A DNA stretch of 64,000 nucleotides from Pseudonocardiales bacterium (GTDB lineage: Bacteria; Actinomycetota; Actinomycetes; Mycobacteriales; Pseudonocardiaceae), in the NCBI GenBank assembly GCA_019241525.1, contig JAFAWY010000034.1, positions 62,001 through 126,000 of the forward strand. Reading direction: 5' to 3'. The translations under genes and the position numbers were made by a program. Below the pieces are notes generated by a model. It worked only from the letters and a program-made list of their open reading frames with translations. It did not search any database and was not told where the DNA came from. Positions 19,107 through 28,090 of this stretch are shown here, piece after piece. How positions within the stretch are numbered: the stretch's first letter is position 1; each line of letters begins with the position of its first letter.

Positions 19107-20507
19107 ATGACTCAGACCACTGCCGCCGGAGTCGAAGCTCTGCGGGCCGCTATGACCGGGCCGGTGTTCGTTCCGACGGATGAGGGCTACGACGATGCCC
19201 GGAGAGTGTGGAACGCGGACATCGACCGTCATCCGGCAGTGGTGGCCCGATGCCGCTCGACTCAGGACGTGGTCTCAGCGATCGCCTTCGCCCGCGAGCA
19301 GGGATGTGAAGTCTCCGTTCGGGGTGGTGCGCACAACGCCGCGGGAACGGCCATCTGTGATGACGGACTGATGATCGACCTTAGTGAGATGCGGGATGTG
19401 ACGGTCGATCCAGAAGCTCGGCGCGTGCGGGTCGGCGGTGGCGCACTTCTTTCGGACGTGGACGCCGCCACCCAGGCTCACGGGCTGGCAATCCCAGCTG
19501 GGTTGGTTGGTCATACGGGGGTGGGAGGGCTCACGCTGGGGGGCGGCATGGGCTGGTTGACCCGACGGTTTGGGCTCAGCATCGACAGCTTGGATTCGGC
19601 AGAAGTCGTGGTCGCTGACGGGCGGGTGCTGCGCGCTGCCGACGACGAGCATCCAGACCTGTTTTGGGCGTTGCGCGGGGGCGGCGGCAACTTCGGGGTC
19701 GTGACCTCGTTCGAATTCCGGCTGCACGAGGTGGACCCGATGGTCCGGTTCGGCTTGTTCTTTTGGCCTCTGGACCAGGGCGTCCCGGCGCTGCGGTTGG
19801 CTCGCGACATCATTGCGGAGATGTCCCTGGGCATCAACGCCGTCGCCGGCGCTGTGAACGCCCCGCCGGCCCCGTTTGTGCCCGGCGAGTATCACTTCCG
19901 ACCTGGCTATGCTTTCCTGCTGGCCGGCTTCGGTACTGATGACGAGCACGATTTGCTCGTGCAGCGCATCCGCGAGACGGTGCCCCCGCTGTTTGACATG
20001 GTGGCGCCTATGCCATATGTGGAACTCCAGAAGATGCTCGATGAAGCCAACGCGTGGGGGCTTTACTGTTATGAAAAGGGCATCTACGTCGAGGACCTCT
20101 CCGACGAGTTGATCGATGTCGTCACCGAGCATGTGCCACGCAAGCACTCACCGTTGTCCGTGCTGTTGTTTTACCGGCTCGACGGTGCCTATAGCCAGGT
20201 GGGCGACAACGACACGGCCCTCGCCGGTGGGCGCTCACCCCGATTTGGCGCCTTCATCGTCGGCCTTGCACCGGATGCTGACCTGCTTGCTGCCGAGCGG
20301 GGCTGGGTGCGCGCGTTTGGGCAGGCGCTGCTGCCGCATGCGATAGGCAGCGGCGAGGTCTATATCAACACCATGGCCGAACTTGGCGAGGACCGCGTGC
20401 GGTCAGCTTACGGCTCGGCGAAATACGATCGGCTGGCCCGCATCAAGGGGGAATACGATCCCGAGAACATCTTCCACCTCAACGCCAACATCAAGCCTGC
20501 CTTCTAA
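19107..20507 (+). CDS. FAD-linked oxidoreductase, BBE/PCMH type
   Basis: This flavoenzyme of about 466 residues has a PCMH-type FAD domain (residues ~35-210) and a C-terminal BBE segment (YINTMAELGEDRVRSAYG, then YDPENIFHLNANIKP). The His in RGGAHNAAG should carry a covalent FAD link. The second anchor, Cys in GxCxxVG, is replaced in PAGLVGHTGVGG, so attachment is probably through His alone. Such enzymes oxidise alcohols, sugars or phenolics. I chose the ATG of MTQTTAAG because homology starts there. It converges on the HTH-TOBE gene. Confidence 0.9.
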   Translation: MTQTTAAGVEALRAAMTGPVFVPTDEGYDDARRVWNADIDRHPAVVARCRSTQDVVSAIAFAREQGCEVSVRGGAHNAAGTAICDDGLMIDLSEMRDVTVDPEARRVRVGGGALLSDVDAATQAHGLAIPAGLVGHTGVGGLTLGGGMGWLTRRFGLSIDSLDSAEVVVADGRVLRAADDEHPDLFWALRGGGGNFGVVTSFEFRLHEVDPMVRFGLFFWPLDQGVPALRLARDIIAEMSLGINAVAGAVNAPPAPFVPGEYHFRPGYAFLLAGFGTDDEHDLLVQRIRETVPPLFDMVAPMPYVELQKMLDEANAWGLYCYEKGIYVEDLSDELIDVVTEHVPRKHSPLSVLLFYRLDGAYSQVGDNDTALAGGRSPRFGAFIVGLAPDADLLAAERGWVRAFGQALLPHAIGSGEVYINTMAELGEDRVRSAYGSAKYDRLARIKGEYDPENIFHLNANIKPAF

Positions 20508-20636
20508 GAAGCCAACTTTGACGGCGAAGGGAATGCTTGAGAGTTTCAAGGTGGTCGGCTCGGGCGAACTTTTCCAGTTAATCAATCCCTCATCGTCGAC
20601 TTAACCGGTGTGGAATACCGCAGAGCGGGCTTTGGC

Positions 20637-21068
20637 TTAAGCGCTCTCGGCTGTGGGGGTGTGCGGTTTGTAGGGGACCTCGCAGATCACTTGGGTGGAT
20701 TTCACGACGGCCACGGCCAATGAGCCGGGCTGCAAGCCGAGTTCTTGGGCGGCCTCGGTACTCATTAACGACACCACGCGATGCGAACCGCATTGGAGCT
20801 CAATTTGGGTCATCACGGTGTCGGCGATCACGTTGGTGACTAGCCCGACGAATCGATTCCGAGCTGAGCTGCCGATTCGTGAGATGGGATCGGAAGGGAC
20901 GCGGGCATGATGGCCTTGCGCGAAAGCGGCCAACGCGACCCCATCGACGACCATCCAACGCGACTTGTCACGTTCGACCGGCAGCTTTCCGGCATCAATC
21001 CATCGGCGCACGGTATCGTCGCTGACTCCAAGTAGCTCGGCTACCTCCGCGATTCGAAACTTCGCCAC
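20637..21068 (-). CDS. HTH-TOBE molybdate-responsive regulator
   Basis: The N-terminal part is an excisionase-like helix-turn-helix (FRIAEVAELLGVSDDTVRRW). The C-terminal part is a single TOBE/Mop domain (RNRFVGLVTNVIADTV to GSLAVAVVKSTQVIC) that binds molybdate or tungstate in relatives. I start at GTG 21068, where the HTH begins; the ORF track extends 36 residues further upstream with no homology. Such proteins usually sit next to modABC, but no molybdate transporter is visible here. The only molybdenum enzyme in the window is the hydroxylase at 52-56 kb. Confidence 0.82.
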   Translation of the reverse strand: MAKFRIAEVAELLGVSDDTVRRWIDAGKLPVERDKSRWMVVDGVALAAFAQGHHARVPSDPISRIGSSARNRFVGLVTNVIADTVMTQIELQCGSHRVVSLMSTEAAQELGLQPGSLAVAVVKSTQVICEVPYKPHTPTAESA

Positions 21069-21318
21069 GGCGTAGAGGGTAAACCGCTCCCACAGAACTG
21101 GCCGCCGCTGGCGGGTAAACACTCGGCCAACTACGTGGTAATAGTTAAGCGCACCTTCTTCTGGCATGGGTGACAATCCGGTTCCATAATAACCTGTTCA
21201 GGCCTGCCCCGGCAGTGTGAATGGCAGCATCGGCTTGGCGGCACCGAGTTTCCATCCGTACAACCGCCGCCAAGCCTGAGCGCTTCTGGCCTGATTAGGG
21301 AACAACGTTTACGGCACA

Positions 21319-21830
21319 ATGACCTCGAATGGAACCACTAACGACATCAACGCCGTGCCGTTCGTGCCTCTATCGAGGGCACTGCCGTTGGCGGTGCCGT
21401 GCCGCGCGAGCAGTTCTGCGGCCGTGAACCGGACAAAGACTGCCCGGCCCCCAGCGCTGGATAGCTTCGGCGTCGACCGCAGCGCCAGCGTGGTGTCTAT
21501 TCGCAGCGGTGGTCAGACCTATGGCCCTCGTCCACCGGGCGGTCCGCACCCGCTGACCATCCGTGAGTTCGACGAACGTGCCGTCGATGCGGACGGCGCG
21601 AGCTTCGCCGGCCAACCGGTCCAGCTCACCGGCTTTGTCGCCCGACCACAGGACGGGACTGGATTCCGGCTGGCCCTTGCCAGGTCTCATGCTGGGCAGA
21701 ACTGCCGCGCCCTCGACCCGATATCGTCGAGTGACACCGGGGGCCCGTGCCAGCACGCCAGTCGGCTGCAGGTTCACCTGACCCGGGCCCCGCGCCGGCC
21801 GTGTGTTAACCGGTCGGGGATCGGGTTAGC
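21319..21830 (+). pseudogene. TIGR03943 family remnant
   Basis: The plus frame reads RPPALDSFG, then PLTIREFDERAVDADGASFA and GQPVQLTGFV. These match the soluble C-terminal half of TIGR03943 proteins, which pair with a DUF318-type permease and are often Zur-regulated. The conserved CCAAD segment that should follow is lost and the frame drifts into unrelated residues. The N-terminal membrane helices are also missing. The permease partner is absent. The match is from memory of the family pattern, not a search. Confidence 0.5.
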
Positions 21831-22335
21831 TCGTCGCTGGTGTGTCGGCGGAGCTTTCCGGAGAGCTGCCGGACTTGGGCGGCTCGATGGTCCTCGTAGA
21901 GGTCGTGGTCTCCTCCGTCGAAGTTCTGTTTTCCTTTGTGGCGACGCTGGCCGACGTTGGCCGGCTTGGCGGCTGCGGTTGGGAGCGTCCCATCAGGGCG
22001 GTCCCGGCGCCGATCGCCAGCGCGACGGGCCACTCGAGAACTTCGAATGCGGCCAGTGCGGCGAGGCCACCGAAGTATGCCGCCTGTCTCGGCGAGGGCA
22101 GATAGGACTGGACAGCCTGCGCCGCGGAGAGCGCCTGTTGCCGGTTCGGGACCCGGATTTGCGGCAGGTGGATGTCGGGCCTGCGGAAGGTCGCTGTGAC
22201 AAACGGCAGGTTTACGGTGGCCGTCCGGGCGCTGGGTTGCTGAGCTGCCCCGCTGGGCGTTGCGCTGCCCTTGGTGGCCTCGGAGGTCTGGTTGCCCGTC
22301 CTGCCCGTGCCCGGGGTGTGCGTATGGTTGGTCAT
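21826..22335 (-). CDS. hypothetical protein with one hydrophobic segment
   Basis: This 169-residue protein starts at ATG 22335 with AAAGG upstream. It has a Thr/Gly/Ser-rich disordered N-terminus, a middle region (LPFVTATFRRPDIHLPQIRV), a hydrophobic stretch of ~35 residues (AAYFGGLAALAAFEVLEW and following) that could be one membrane hairpin or helix, and a Ser/Thr-rich tail. The layout recalls mycobacterial conserved hypothetical membrane-anchored proteins. No function can be given. Its end meets the decayed TIGR03943 gene. Confidence 0.7.
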   Translation of the reverse strand: MTNHTHTPGTGRTGNQTSEATKGSATPSGAAQQPSARTATVNLPFVTATFRRPDIHLPQIRVPNRQQALSAAQAVQSYLPSPRQAAYFGGLAALAAFEVLEWPVALAIGAGTALMGRSQPQPPSRPTSASVATKENRTSTEETTTSTRTIEPPKSGSSPESSADTPATS

Positions 22336-22646
22336 GGGAGCCTTTCGACGACATTTCACCTAAACAAAAGGTAACTCGAAGGTGAACGATCGGCAAATCG
22401 CTACCTGCGCAAACGCCGGCGCTCACCCACTCCCCGAGATGAACCTTCGTGTGCCACCCAGTTCAAGACCTGCCTGCAAGGGCAGCGGTGCGCCGGGTGG
22501 TGATTGCGGGGTTCGGCGGCCAAGCGGTTGTCAACGCGAGTTTCTTCGGAGACCGTGTGTGCCTGCTTAGCGGGGGAATGTTGTCTTTGTGGTGGCAAGC
22601 CAGTCGGCAAAGGAGTGCGAAGTCCGCGAGGGAGGTCGAAAAAGGG

Positions 22647-23399
22647 ATGGCAGCTGAACAGCCGAAGGGTGCGGTGGTCGTCACTGGCGCCAGCCGGGGA
22701 ATCGGCGCCGCGATCGCCGAAAAATTGGCCCAGGACGGGTACGGCGTGCTGGTGAACTACGCGAAAGACGCCGACGGGGCTGAATCGGTGGTCTCCGCCA
22801 TTTGTGCCCGCGGCGGCCGCGCCGTGGCCGTCCGAGCCGACGTCGCCGCACCAGGCGATGTCGCCGACATGTTCCAGCAAGCCAAACAGGACCTCGGGCC
22901 GCTGGCGGCGCTGGTCAACAACGCCGGAATTGCGGGCGCGGCGGCACGCATCGACGCCCAAGACGCCGACGAGCTGACCCATCTCATGCAAGTCAACCTC
23001 GTGGGCCCGATGTTATGCGCTAAGCACGCCATACAGGCGATGTCGACCGCTCACGGCGGCACCGGCGGATCCATCGTCAATGTCGCCTCGGTCGCCGCTC
23101 GCACCGGCGGTCTGCCCGGATTAGTGCCCTATGCGGCCACGAAAGGGGCCATGGTGACGTTCACCCGTGGCCTGGCCACCGAGGTCGCCTCCGAAGGGAT
23201 CCGCGTCAACAGTGTGTCTCCCGGCATCATCGCCACGGACATGATCGTCACCGTCCGGGACGTGCAGCAGGCCGCCGCAGCCAGCCCGCTTGGTCGCTTG
23301 GGACGGCCCGACGAGGTCGCGGCCACGGTGTCGTGGCTGATCTCGCCGGCGGCATCATTTATCACCGGCAGTGATATCACTGTCTCCGGCGGCCGTTGA
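22647..23399 (+). CDS. SDR-family oxidoreductase, FabG-like
   Basis: This 250-residue short-chain dehydrogenase is complete. It has the NAD(P) site GASRGIGAA, NNAG, catalytic Ser in NVASVA and the YxxxK motif in YAATKGA. The C-terminal SPAASFITGSDITVSGG is typical of glucose-dehydrogenase/FabG-like members. The ATG start lies after GGAGG eleven bases upstream. It probably reduces or oxidises a small alcohol/ketone with NAD(P)H in the cytosol. Its 3' end overlaps the end of the decayed MerR gene on the other strand. Confidence 0.9.
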   Translation: MAAEQPKGAVVVTGASRGIGAAIAEKLAQDGYGVLVNYAKDADGAESVVSAICARGGRAVAVRADVAAPGDVADMFQQAKQDLGPLAALVNNAGIAGAAARIDAQDADELTHLMQVNLVGPMLCAKHAIQAMSTAHGGTGGSIVNVASVAARTGGLPGLVPYAATKGAMVTFTRGLATEVASEGIRVNSVSPGIIATDMIVTVRDVQQAAAASPLGRLGRPDEVAATVSWLISPAASFITGSDITVSGGR

Positions 23400-23860
23400 C
23401 TCGCCAGCACCGCGGGCGTACCAGCGTGCGAGGAGCGCCTGCACGCGGGGCTGGGCGGGGTCGGTGCCGGCCTCCATCTCGACGCGCACCGCCAAGACCA
23501 GCTCGGGCCACGTTCCCAGGGCGTCCTGCCAGGCCTGTTCGCCGATCTGGGCGCGCCGCTGGGTGAGCCATTCCCGCTGGGCGGGGCTGAGGTGCTGGTC
23601 GAACATCGTCATCTTCTCGATCACCTTCATCAATGGGTCGACGCCGGCTTCGCCGTCGACGTCATCGCGGGCCAGGGCATGGAGAACTTCGGCCAGTCGG
23701 TCACGCAACGCCTGCCGAACGCCTGCCCACCTGCGGTTCGCCCCGGCGAGACCAGTCCGATCTCGTCCCAATGCCGCAGCACCCGCACCGACAGCCCGCT
23801 GCGGTGAGCCAGTTGCCCCACGCTCCACCGGGCCGGCTGCCTGCTGCTCTGTGGTGCCAT
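23355..23860 (-). pseudogene. MerR-family regulator with deleted middle
   Basis: The N-terminal frame (23860 down) has a MerR helix-turn-helix: WSVGQLAHRSGLSVRVLRHW, then DEIGLVSPGRTAGG. The C-terminal frame has RDRLAEVLHALARDDVDG, MTMFDQHLSPAQREW and a TipAS-like end. In intact relatives about 80 residues separate these parts; here they abut at ~23715 in different frames. Both the wing of the DNA-binding domain and the coiled coil are lost, so DNA binding and dimerisation should fail. A ten-base direct repeat marks the junction. Confidence 0.75.
23707..23727. repeat. tandem 10-bp repeat at the MerR deletion junction
   Basis: AACGCCTGCC occurs at 23707-23716 and again at 23718-23727, exactly where the N- and C-terminal halves of the MerR pseudogene meet. 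It could be a scar of slippage or illegitimate recombination, or part of the original sequence. Confidence 0.6.
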
Positions 23861-23973
23861 GAGCGAACGCTAGAACCTCACATCGTGTGAGGTGCAAGCT
23901 CGACGCGGCCCCAATCCCGGGAGCCAGGCGGCGCCGGAGGAATTCGGGCTGCTCGGCCGTGGTAGACAACCGT

Positions 23974-24438
23974 ATGGCGACGATTCACGTCTTTGCCGAG
24001 CGGATGGTGGATGCTCCCGCCGCGACCGTCTATGGCTACCTCGCGAACATGCGTGACCACCATCCCCGGTTCCTGCCTCCAGCGTTTTCTGAGTTCACGG
24101 TGGAATCCGGAGGCATCGGCCAGGGCACGATCACCCGCTTCAAAATCATCGCTGGTGGGCGCACCCGCGAGTACCGGATGGCGGTTGCCGAGCCCGAGCC
24201 GGGGCGGGTCCTGACCGAATCAGACACGAACTCAAGCCTCGTGACCACCTTCACCGTCACCCCACAGGACGGCGCTTCGCGCGTCCGGATCTCCACTACC
24301 TGGGATGGCGCCGGAGGGATCGGAGGCGTTTTCGAGCGGCTGTTCGCCCCGCGGGTCATGCGCGGCATCTACGCCGACGAGCTCGATCGCTTGAACGCCT
24401 ACGCGCGCCAGCGCGCGGCCGTCGGTGGTGCCATCTGA
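23974..24438 (+). CDS. SRPBCC-family (START-like) protein
   Basis: This protein of about 154 residues has the polyketide-cyclase/START fold pattern. It opens with HVFAERMVDAPAATVYGYLAN, continues with the beta-strand run GQGTITRFKII, REYRMAVAEPEPGRVL and SLVTTFTVTP, and ends with a long C-terminal helix. SRPBCC proteins bind hydrophobic ligands in a deep cavity and can be cyclases, dehydratases or carriers. The ligand is unknown. I chose the ATG at 23974, since the upstream extension overlaps the MerR start region and lacks homology. Confidence 0.8.
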   Translation: MATIHVFAERMVDAPAATVYGYLANMRDHHPRFLPPAFSEFTVESGGIGQGTITRFKIIAGGRTREYRMAVAEPEPGRVLTESDTNSSLVTTFTVTPQDGASRVRISTTWDGAGGIGGVFERLFAPRVMRGIYADELDRLNAYARQRAAVGGAI

Positions 24439-24479
24439 CCGGCCGTGGGTCACCCGTCGTGCCCAACTCCGTAGGCATT

Positions 24480-24818
24480 TCACCCGAGGGGCGAGTAGGC
24501 GTGCGCGAAGGACCGCTCGGCGACCCACGCTTCCAGGGTGGGTCCCAGGTAGCCGTGAAGGTCGGCGGAAGTTATCTCGGCGACCTTGCCGATGCGGCGC
24601 AGGAGCACCGCACAGTTCTGGTTGTGTGCTAGGGCCGCGTCCGGATCGGCGTACTCTTCAATGACCACGAATTCCGTCGGATCATCCGAGGTGTACCAGT
24701 CGTAGCGCAGCGTTCCGGCTTCCTTTGCGGCGGCATCTGTCAGGGCCGTGGCCGCTTTCAGAAACTCCTCGCGCGTACCGGGAGCGATGCGAAGCTCGGC
24801 TCGAACGACAATCGCCAT
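24480..24818 (-). CDS. antibiotic biosynthesis monooxygenase (ABM) protein
   Basis: This 112-residue dimeric ferredoxin-like fold protein of the ABM/YgiN type contains VRAELRIAPGTREEFLKAA, GTLRYDWYTS and VVIEEYADPDAALAHN. Family members oxidise quinols or polyketides without cofactors or degrade haem. No haem-binding signature is obvious. It starts at an ATG with GGAGAGGG just upstream and sits 19 bases downstream of the SnoaL-like gene, so the two form a small operon divergent from the hydrolase at 25.4 kb. Confidence 0.85.
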   Translation of the reverse strand: MAIVVRAELRIAPGTREEFLKAATALTDAAAKEAGTLRYDWYTSDDPTEFVVIEEYADPDAALAHNQNCAVLLRRIGKVAEITSADLHGYLGPTLEAWVAERSFAHAYSPLG

Positions 24819-24837
24819 ATCCCTCTCCAGGTGGACT

Positions 24838-25212
24838 TCAGCGTCCGCCGCTGTCAGCGAGTGGTGCCGTGCCCTCGACGTCCATGCCCGCGATGAACCC
24901 GTTGCGAAGCTGGTAGACGTGCAGGACGCGCCCTTCGCTGATCACCTCACCGTTGAGGTTGCGCACCACTTGGTGGGCGTCCACCGCGATACGTCCGTCC
25001 GCCCGTGTTGTGATCGTCACCGGCTCGACCCGGGGATCCAGCTCGGCCCACTGACGGGTCCAGTACGACCGAACCGCTTCGCGGCCACGGATTCGTCCGC
25101 CCTCCCACGCGTTGGGCCAGTCCACGTCCTCAGCCATGGCGGCAAGCACAGCGTCGATCTCGCGCGCATTGAAGCTGTCATACAGGTTTCGCAAGCGCTG
25201 CTCGTTGGTCAC
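24838..25212 (-). CDS. SnoaL/NTF2-like protein
   Basis: This 124-residue cone-shaped NTF2-like domain contains RLRNLYDSFNAREIDAVLAA, MAEDVDW, GREAVRSYW, and a C-terminal strand set VISEGRVLHVYQLRNGFI. Members include ketosteroid-isomerase-like and SnoaL cyclase-like enzymes as well as pure ligand binders. An acidic pair near MAEDVDW could be part of an active site. It begins at GTG and leads the two-gene operon with the ABM gene. The specific reaction is unknown. Confidence 0.82.
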   Translation of the reverse strand: MTNEQRLRNLYDSFNAREIDAVLAAMAEDVDWPNAWEGGRIRGREAVRSYWTRQWAELDPRVEPVTITTRADGRIAVDAHQVVRNLNGEVISEGRVLHVYQLRNGFIAGMDVEGTAPLADSGGR

Positions 25213-25429
25213 GCCCCGACCGTACGGCGGCAGAGCACGCCACGGAGAGCCGTCACTCTTGGTGCAGCACCCATCTCGGAGCTACCGCGATCGACGGCCT
25301 GGCTAACGTCCCGCGCCGTCTATCCGGATAGAGGTGAGAGTTCGTCCATGCCGGCCTGTCGCAGCGGCCGCGTGTGCTGACCGCTGGGGCAGCGCGACAC
25401 TCGGCGGACGCAGGAAGGGAGACGGCGCG

Positions 25430-26251
25430 GTGACGACCACCGGCTACGCCCCTGTCAACGGGGTTGACCTGTACTACGAGGTGCACGGCGACGGGCCGCC
25501 GCTGGTGCTGCTGCACGGGGCGTACATGACGGTCGACATGCTGGGGCCACTGCTGCCCGGCCTTGCCGCGACCCGACGGGTCATCGCCCCGGAACTGCAA
25601 GGGCACGGACATACGGCCGACATCGATCGCCCTTTGACCTACGAGCACATGGCCGACGACATCGCGGCGTTACTTGGCCACCTCGGGATTGAGGCGGCCA
25701 ACGTCGTCGGCTACAGCATGGGCGGTGGCGTCGGGTTGCAGCTGGCCATCCGCCACCCTGCGGTAGTGCGCAAGCTGGTCGTCGTGTCGGCGTCGTACGC
25801 CCTCGACGGGATGCACGCCAGTGCGTTGGAGATGTTCCCAACCATCACGCCCGAGCTGTTTGCCGGCTCGCCGATGGCGGAGGCGTACCACCGCGTCGCG
25901 CCGAACCCGGACCACTTCCCCGTGCTGGTCGAAAAGCTCACGCGGCTCAACACCACGCCGTTTGCCTGGCCAGCCGCCGACATCCGGGGTATCGCCGCAC
26001 CAACGATGATCGTACTCGGTGACTCAGACGGCATCCGCCTCGAACACGCCGTGGAGCTGTTCCAGCTCCTCGGCGGCGGGGTGATGGGCGATCTGGAGGG
26101 CATGCCGCGACCCCAGCTGGCCGTGCTACCGGGCACGTCTCACTTCGTCCCGCCCGGCTCCGGCGTGCTCGACCGGAGCGACTGGCTGCTGGCGATGATC
26201 CCGCCATTCCTCGATGCGCCCACACCGGACGCAGCCGGCGCAGCGAGCTGA
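25430..26251 (+). CDS. alpha/beta hydrolase
   Basis: This 273-residue enzyme has a GTG start and AGGAAGGGA upstream. The oxyanion region is LLHGAYMT. The nucleophile elbow is GYSMGGG with Ser, an acid follows in IVLGDSDGI, and the His is in LPGTSHFVPPG. This is the serine-hydrolase type seen in lipases, esterases and chloroperoxidase-like proteins. It is divergent from the SnoaL/ABM pair, so the three may serve the same small-molecule pathway, but this is inference. Confidence 0.88.
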   Translation: MTTTGYAPVNGVDLYYEVHGDGPPLVLLHGAYMTVDMLGPLLPGLAATRRVIAPELQGHGHTADIDRPLTYEHMADDIAALLGHLGIEAANVVGYSMGGGVGLQLAIRHPAVVRKLVVVSASYALDGMHASALEMFPTITPELFAGSPMAEAYHRVAPNPDHFPVLVEKLTRLNTTPFAWPAADIRGIAAPTMIVLGDSDGIRLEHAVELFQLLGGGVMGDLEGMPRPQLAVLPGTSHFVPPGSGVLDRSDWLLAMIPPFLDAPTPDAAGAAS

Positions 26252-26379
26252 TGCGCCGCCGGCGTGGCGGCGTGTCCCGAAAGCCTGCTCGCGGACGCAG
26301 ACACCTGACCAATACCGCAGAAACTCAAGAGAGGACTGTCAGGAGCTGCTCGCCGCATTAACCGTACGGCTCCAGCCGG

Positions 26380-26747
26380 TTAAGCGACACAGATGCCCGG
26401 TACTGCGACTTTCTGGAACAGGTGCGGGGCAGCAACGGCCGAGGACGGATAGACCGAGAGTTTCGCCAGGAACTCTGGATGCGTGAACGCAGCCCGGAAG
26501 TCAGTGGTCGATTCCCACACGGCGTAGTTGAGGTAAGTCGGGCTTTCCCGATCGCGCGGTGAAGCTGGGTCCAGATGAAGCCGGGCTGGCGCTTCATGAA
26601 GTTGGCATCGTCTTGCCAGGCGTCGAGAAAGGTCTGCTCGTCGGCTTTGTCGAGGGCGAAGACATTGACGAGCACGACGGGGGAGGCATCGACAGCTAGC
26701 TGACGGTCGATCGGAAAGGCAGGGTCCAGCGGGCGTAAGACCGACAT
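26380..26747 (-). pseudogene. ABM monooxygenase, one-base frameshift
   Basis: The first frame gives MSVLRPLDPAFPI through GFIWTQLHRAIG. The second gives ESPTYLNYAVWESTTDFRAA through LFQKVAVPGICVA. Joined they make a complete ~122-residue antibiotic-biosynthesis-monooxygenase protein. The span is 3n+2 and fits loss of one base near 26548, where ATCGGGAAAGC would be expected to read ATCGGCGAAAGC. It may be a recent mutation or a sequencing error, because the rest of the protein is well preserved. Confidence 0.75.
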
Positions 26748-26779
26748 GGCAACCCCGTTCGTGTGACCATAAAGTACCA

Positions 26780-26896
26780 GTCACCTCCAGCGCGCAGTCC
26801 TACGACGTGGCCACCCAACAGCGCCTATGGGCCATCTCCGAGGAGCTCACCGGGGTGACCTTCCGCAACGTGAGTTCATCAGGCCCGGCACTGTGA
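26780..26896 (+). pseudogene. SDR C-terminal remnant
   Basis: A 38-codon stretch reads QSYDVATQQRLWAISEELTG and then VTF, the typical last residues of mycobacterial short-chain dehydrogenases (xLWxxSExLTGVxFP). The normal stop after TFP is lost by a shift and the frame runs on a few residues. Nothing of the Rossmann core remains, so this is only a gene tail left by deletion. It is divergent from the frameshifted monooxygenase. Confidence 0.5.
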
Positions 26897-27149
26897 CAAT
26901 CCACCTCTCGCAGATCTTGGCCAAACCCGGCACTCCCTTCCGTGCCTATCTCGCCACCGAAGCAAGCGCACGAAGACGCTCTGCACCGATCGATGCGCAT
27001 CGCTGGCCGCAATGTAGTGATCTGCCGCGATCGTCACCACATCACCGCGACTTTGGCGGACTGCTACCGAGATCAGCCATCTTCTTGAGGAGTCTGTCTA
27101 TGCGCTCTTGCGTCGTTTGGTGCGCTGGGTCGGGTGGGAATACGGTGTC

Positions 27150-27881
27150 GTGGCCGGCGCATTTCCTGAAGAACGGGTGGCTTGGCCGGTGGCCCACCAA
27201 CGCTGGCACACTTTCACGTTCCTGCACTGGGCCTACGACCCGGCGGATGTGCAGCGCTTACTACCCGCCGATTTTGTGGTTCATACCCATGACGGCCTGG
27301 CCTGGGTAGGGCTGACCCCGTTTGTGCTTGCCGACTTTCATCCACCTGGGCTTCCCGCCATTCCCGGGTTGTCCACCTTCCCCGAGACCAACCTGCGAAC
27401 CTACGTCTTGAATAGGAACGGGGTAGACGGCCTGTGGTTTTTCTCCCTCGAGGCCGACGAACTGGCTACCGTCCTGGGGGCTCGGACGCTATTGCAGGTG
27501 CCCTACCAGTGGGCGGCCATGACCGTGGAAGCTAATTCCAGGATCACCTACCGGTCACGTCGGCGGTGGTCGCCAGCGGCTGGCCACGACATTGTGGTGA
27601 TACCCGGCGCGCCGCTCACGGGCGAGGAGCTAATCGAGCGGGACCATTTCCTCACCGGGCGGTGGCGAGCATTTACTAAGATCGCCGGCTGTGTGGTGAC
27701 CGTGCCGGTGGAACACCAGCCCTGGCCGCTGTGGAGCGCACGGGTCGACCAGATTGACCAGGACCTGCTGATCGCCGCAGGTCTCCCGGAGCCGCAGGGC
27801 GACCCCCTTGCGCACTACTCACCAGGTGTCGATGCCCGTTTGGGCTTGCCCCGATGGTCGGGGGTAAACACGCGACGATGA
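27150..27881 (+). CDS. DUF2071 (YqjF-like) protein
   Basis: This protein of about 243 residues has the DUF2071 opening QRWHTFTFLHWAYDPADVQ and RLLPADFVVHTHDGLAWVGL, then VPGL-type and LRTYV features and a beta-rich C-terminal half. The fold is related to acetoacetate decarboxylase, but the family's reaction is not established. I start at GTG 27150, with a GGTGGGA element upstream; the ORF track starts 14 codons earlier. It stands alone, with no clear operon partners. Confidence 0.78.
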   Translation: MAGAFPEERVAWPVAHQRWHTFTFLHWAYDPADVQRLLPADFVVHTHDGLAWVGLTPFVLADFHPPGLPAIPGLSTFPETNLRTYVLNRNGVDGLWFFSLEADELATVLGARTLLQVPYQWAAMTVEANSRITYRSRRRWSPAAGHDIVVIPGAPLTGEELIERDHFLTGRWRAFTKIAGCVVTVPVEHQPWPLWSARVDQIDQDLLIAAGLPEPQGDPLAHYSPGVDARLGLPRWSGVNTRR

Positions 27882-28090
27882 TCTGGTCGGGAGCTTGCTC
27901 GGCACGTGTGGCGTCCGGCAAGGGCGGCCCAGTGCGTGCGGATGCGGGGACTTCCCTACTCCGGTTGTCCGACGTCCCAGGGGTTGTGCGCGATCGGACA
28001 CGCCTGCGCGGTCAGCGGTGGCTACCGGGCCCGCGCTGAGCACGCTGCGGGAGTCTGTCGGTTTCGGCGAATCTCGGACACGGTGGGCTG

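Noticed and set aside
26827-27149. Possible LuxR-type helix-turn-helix (TVTIHLSQILAKPGTPFRAY)
   Set aside because: A weak resemblance to a LuxR recognition helix, but the frame overlaps the SDR tail and lacks the first helices; not enough to call.
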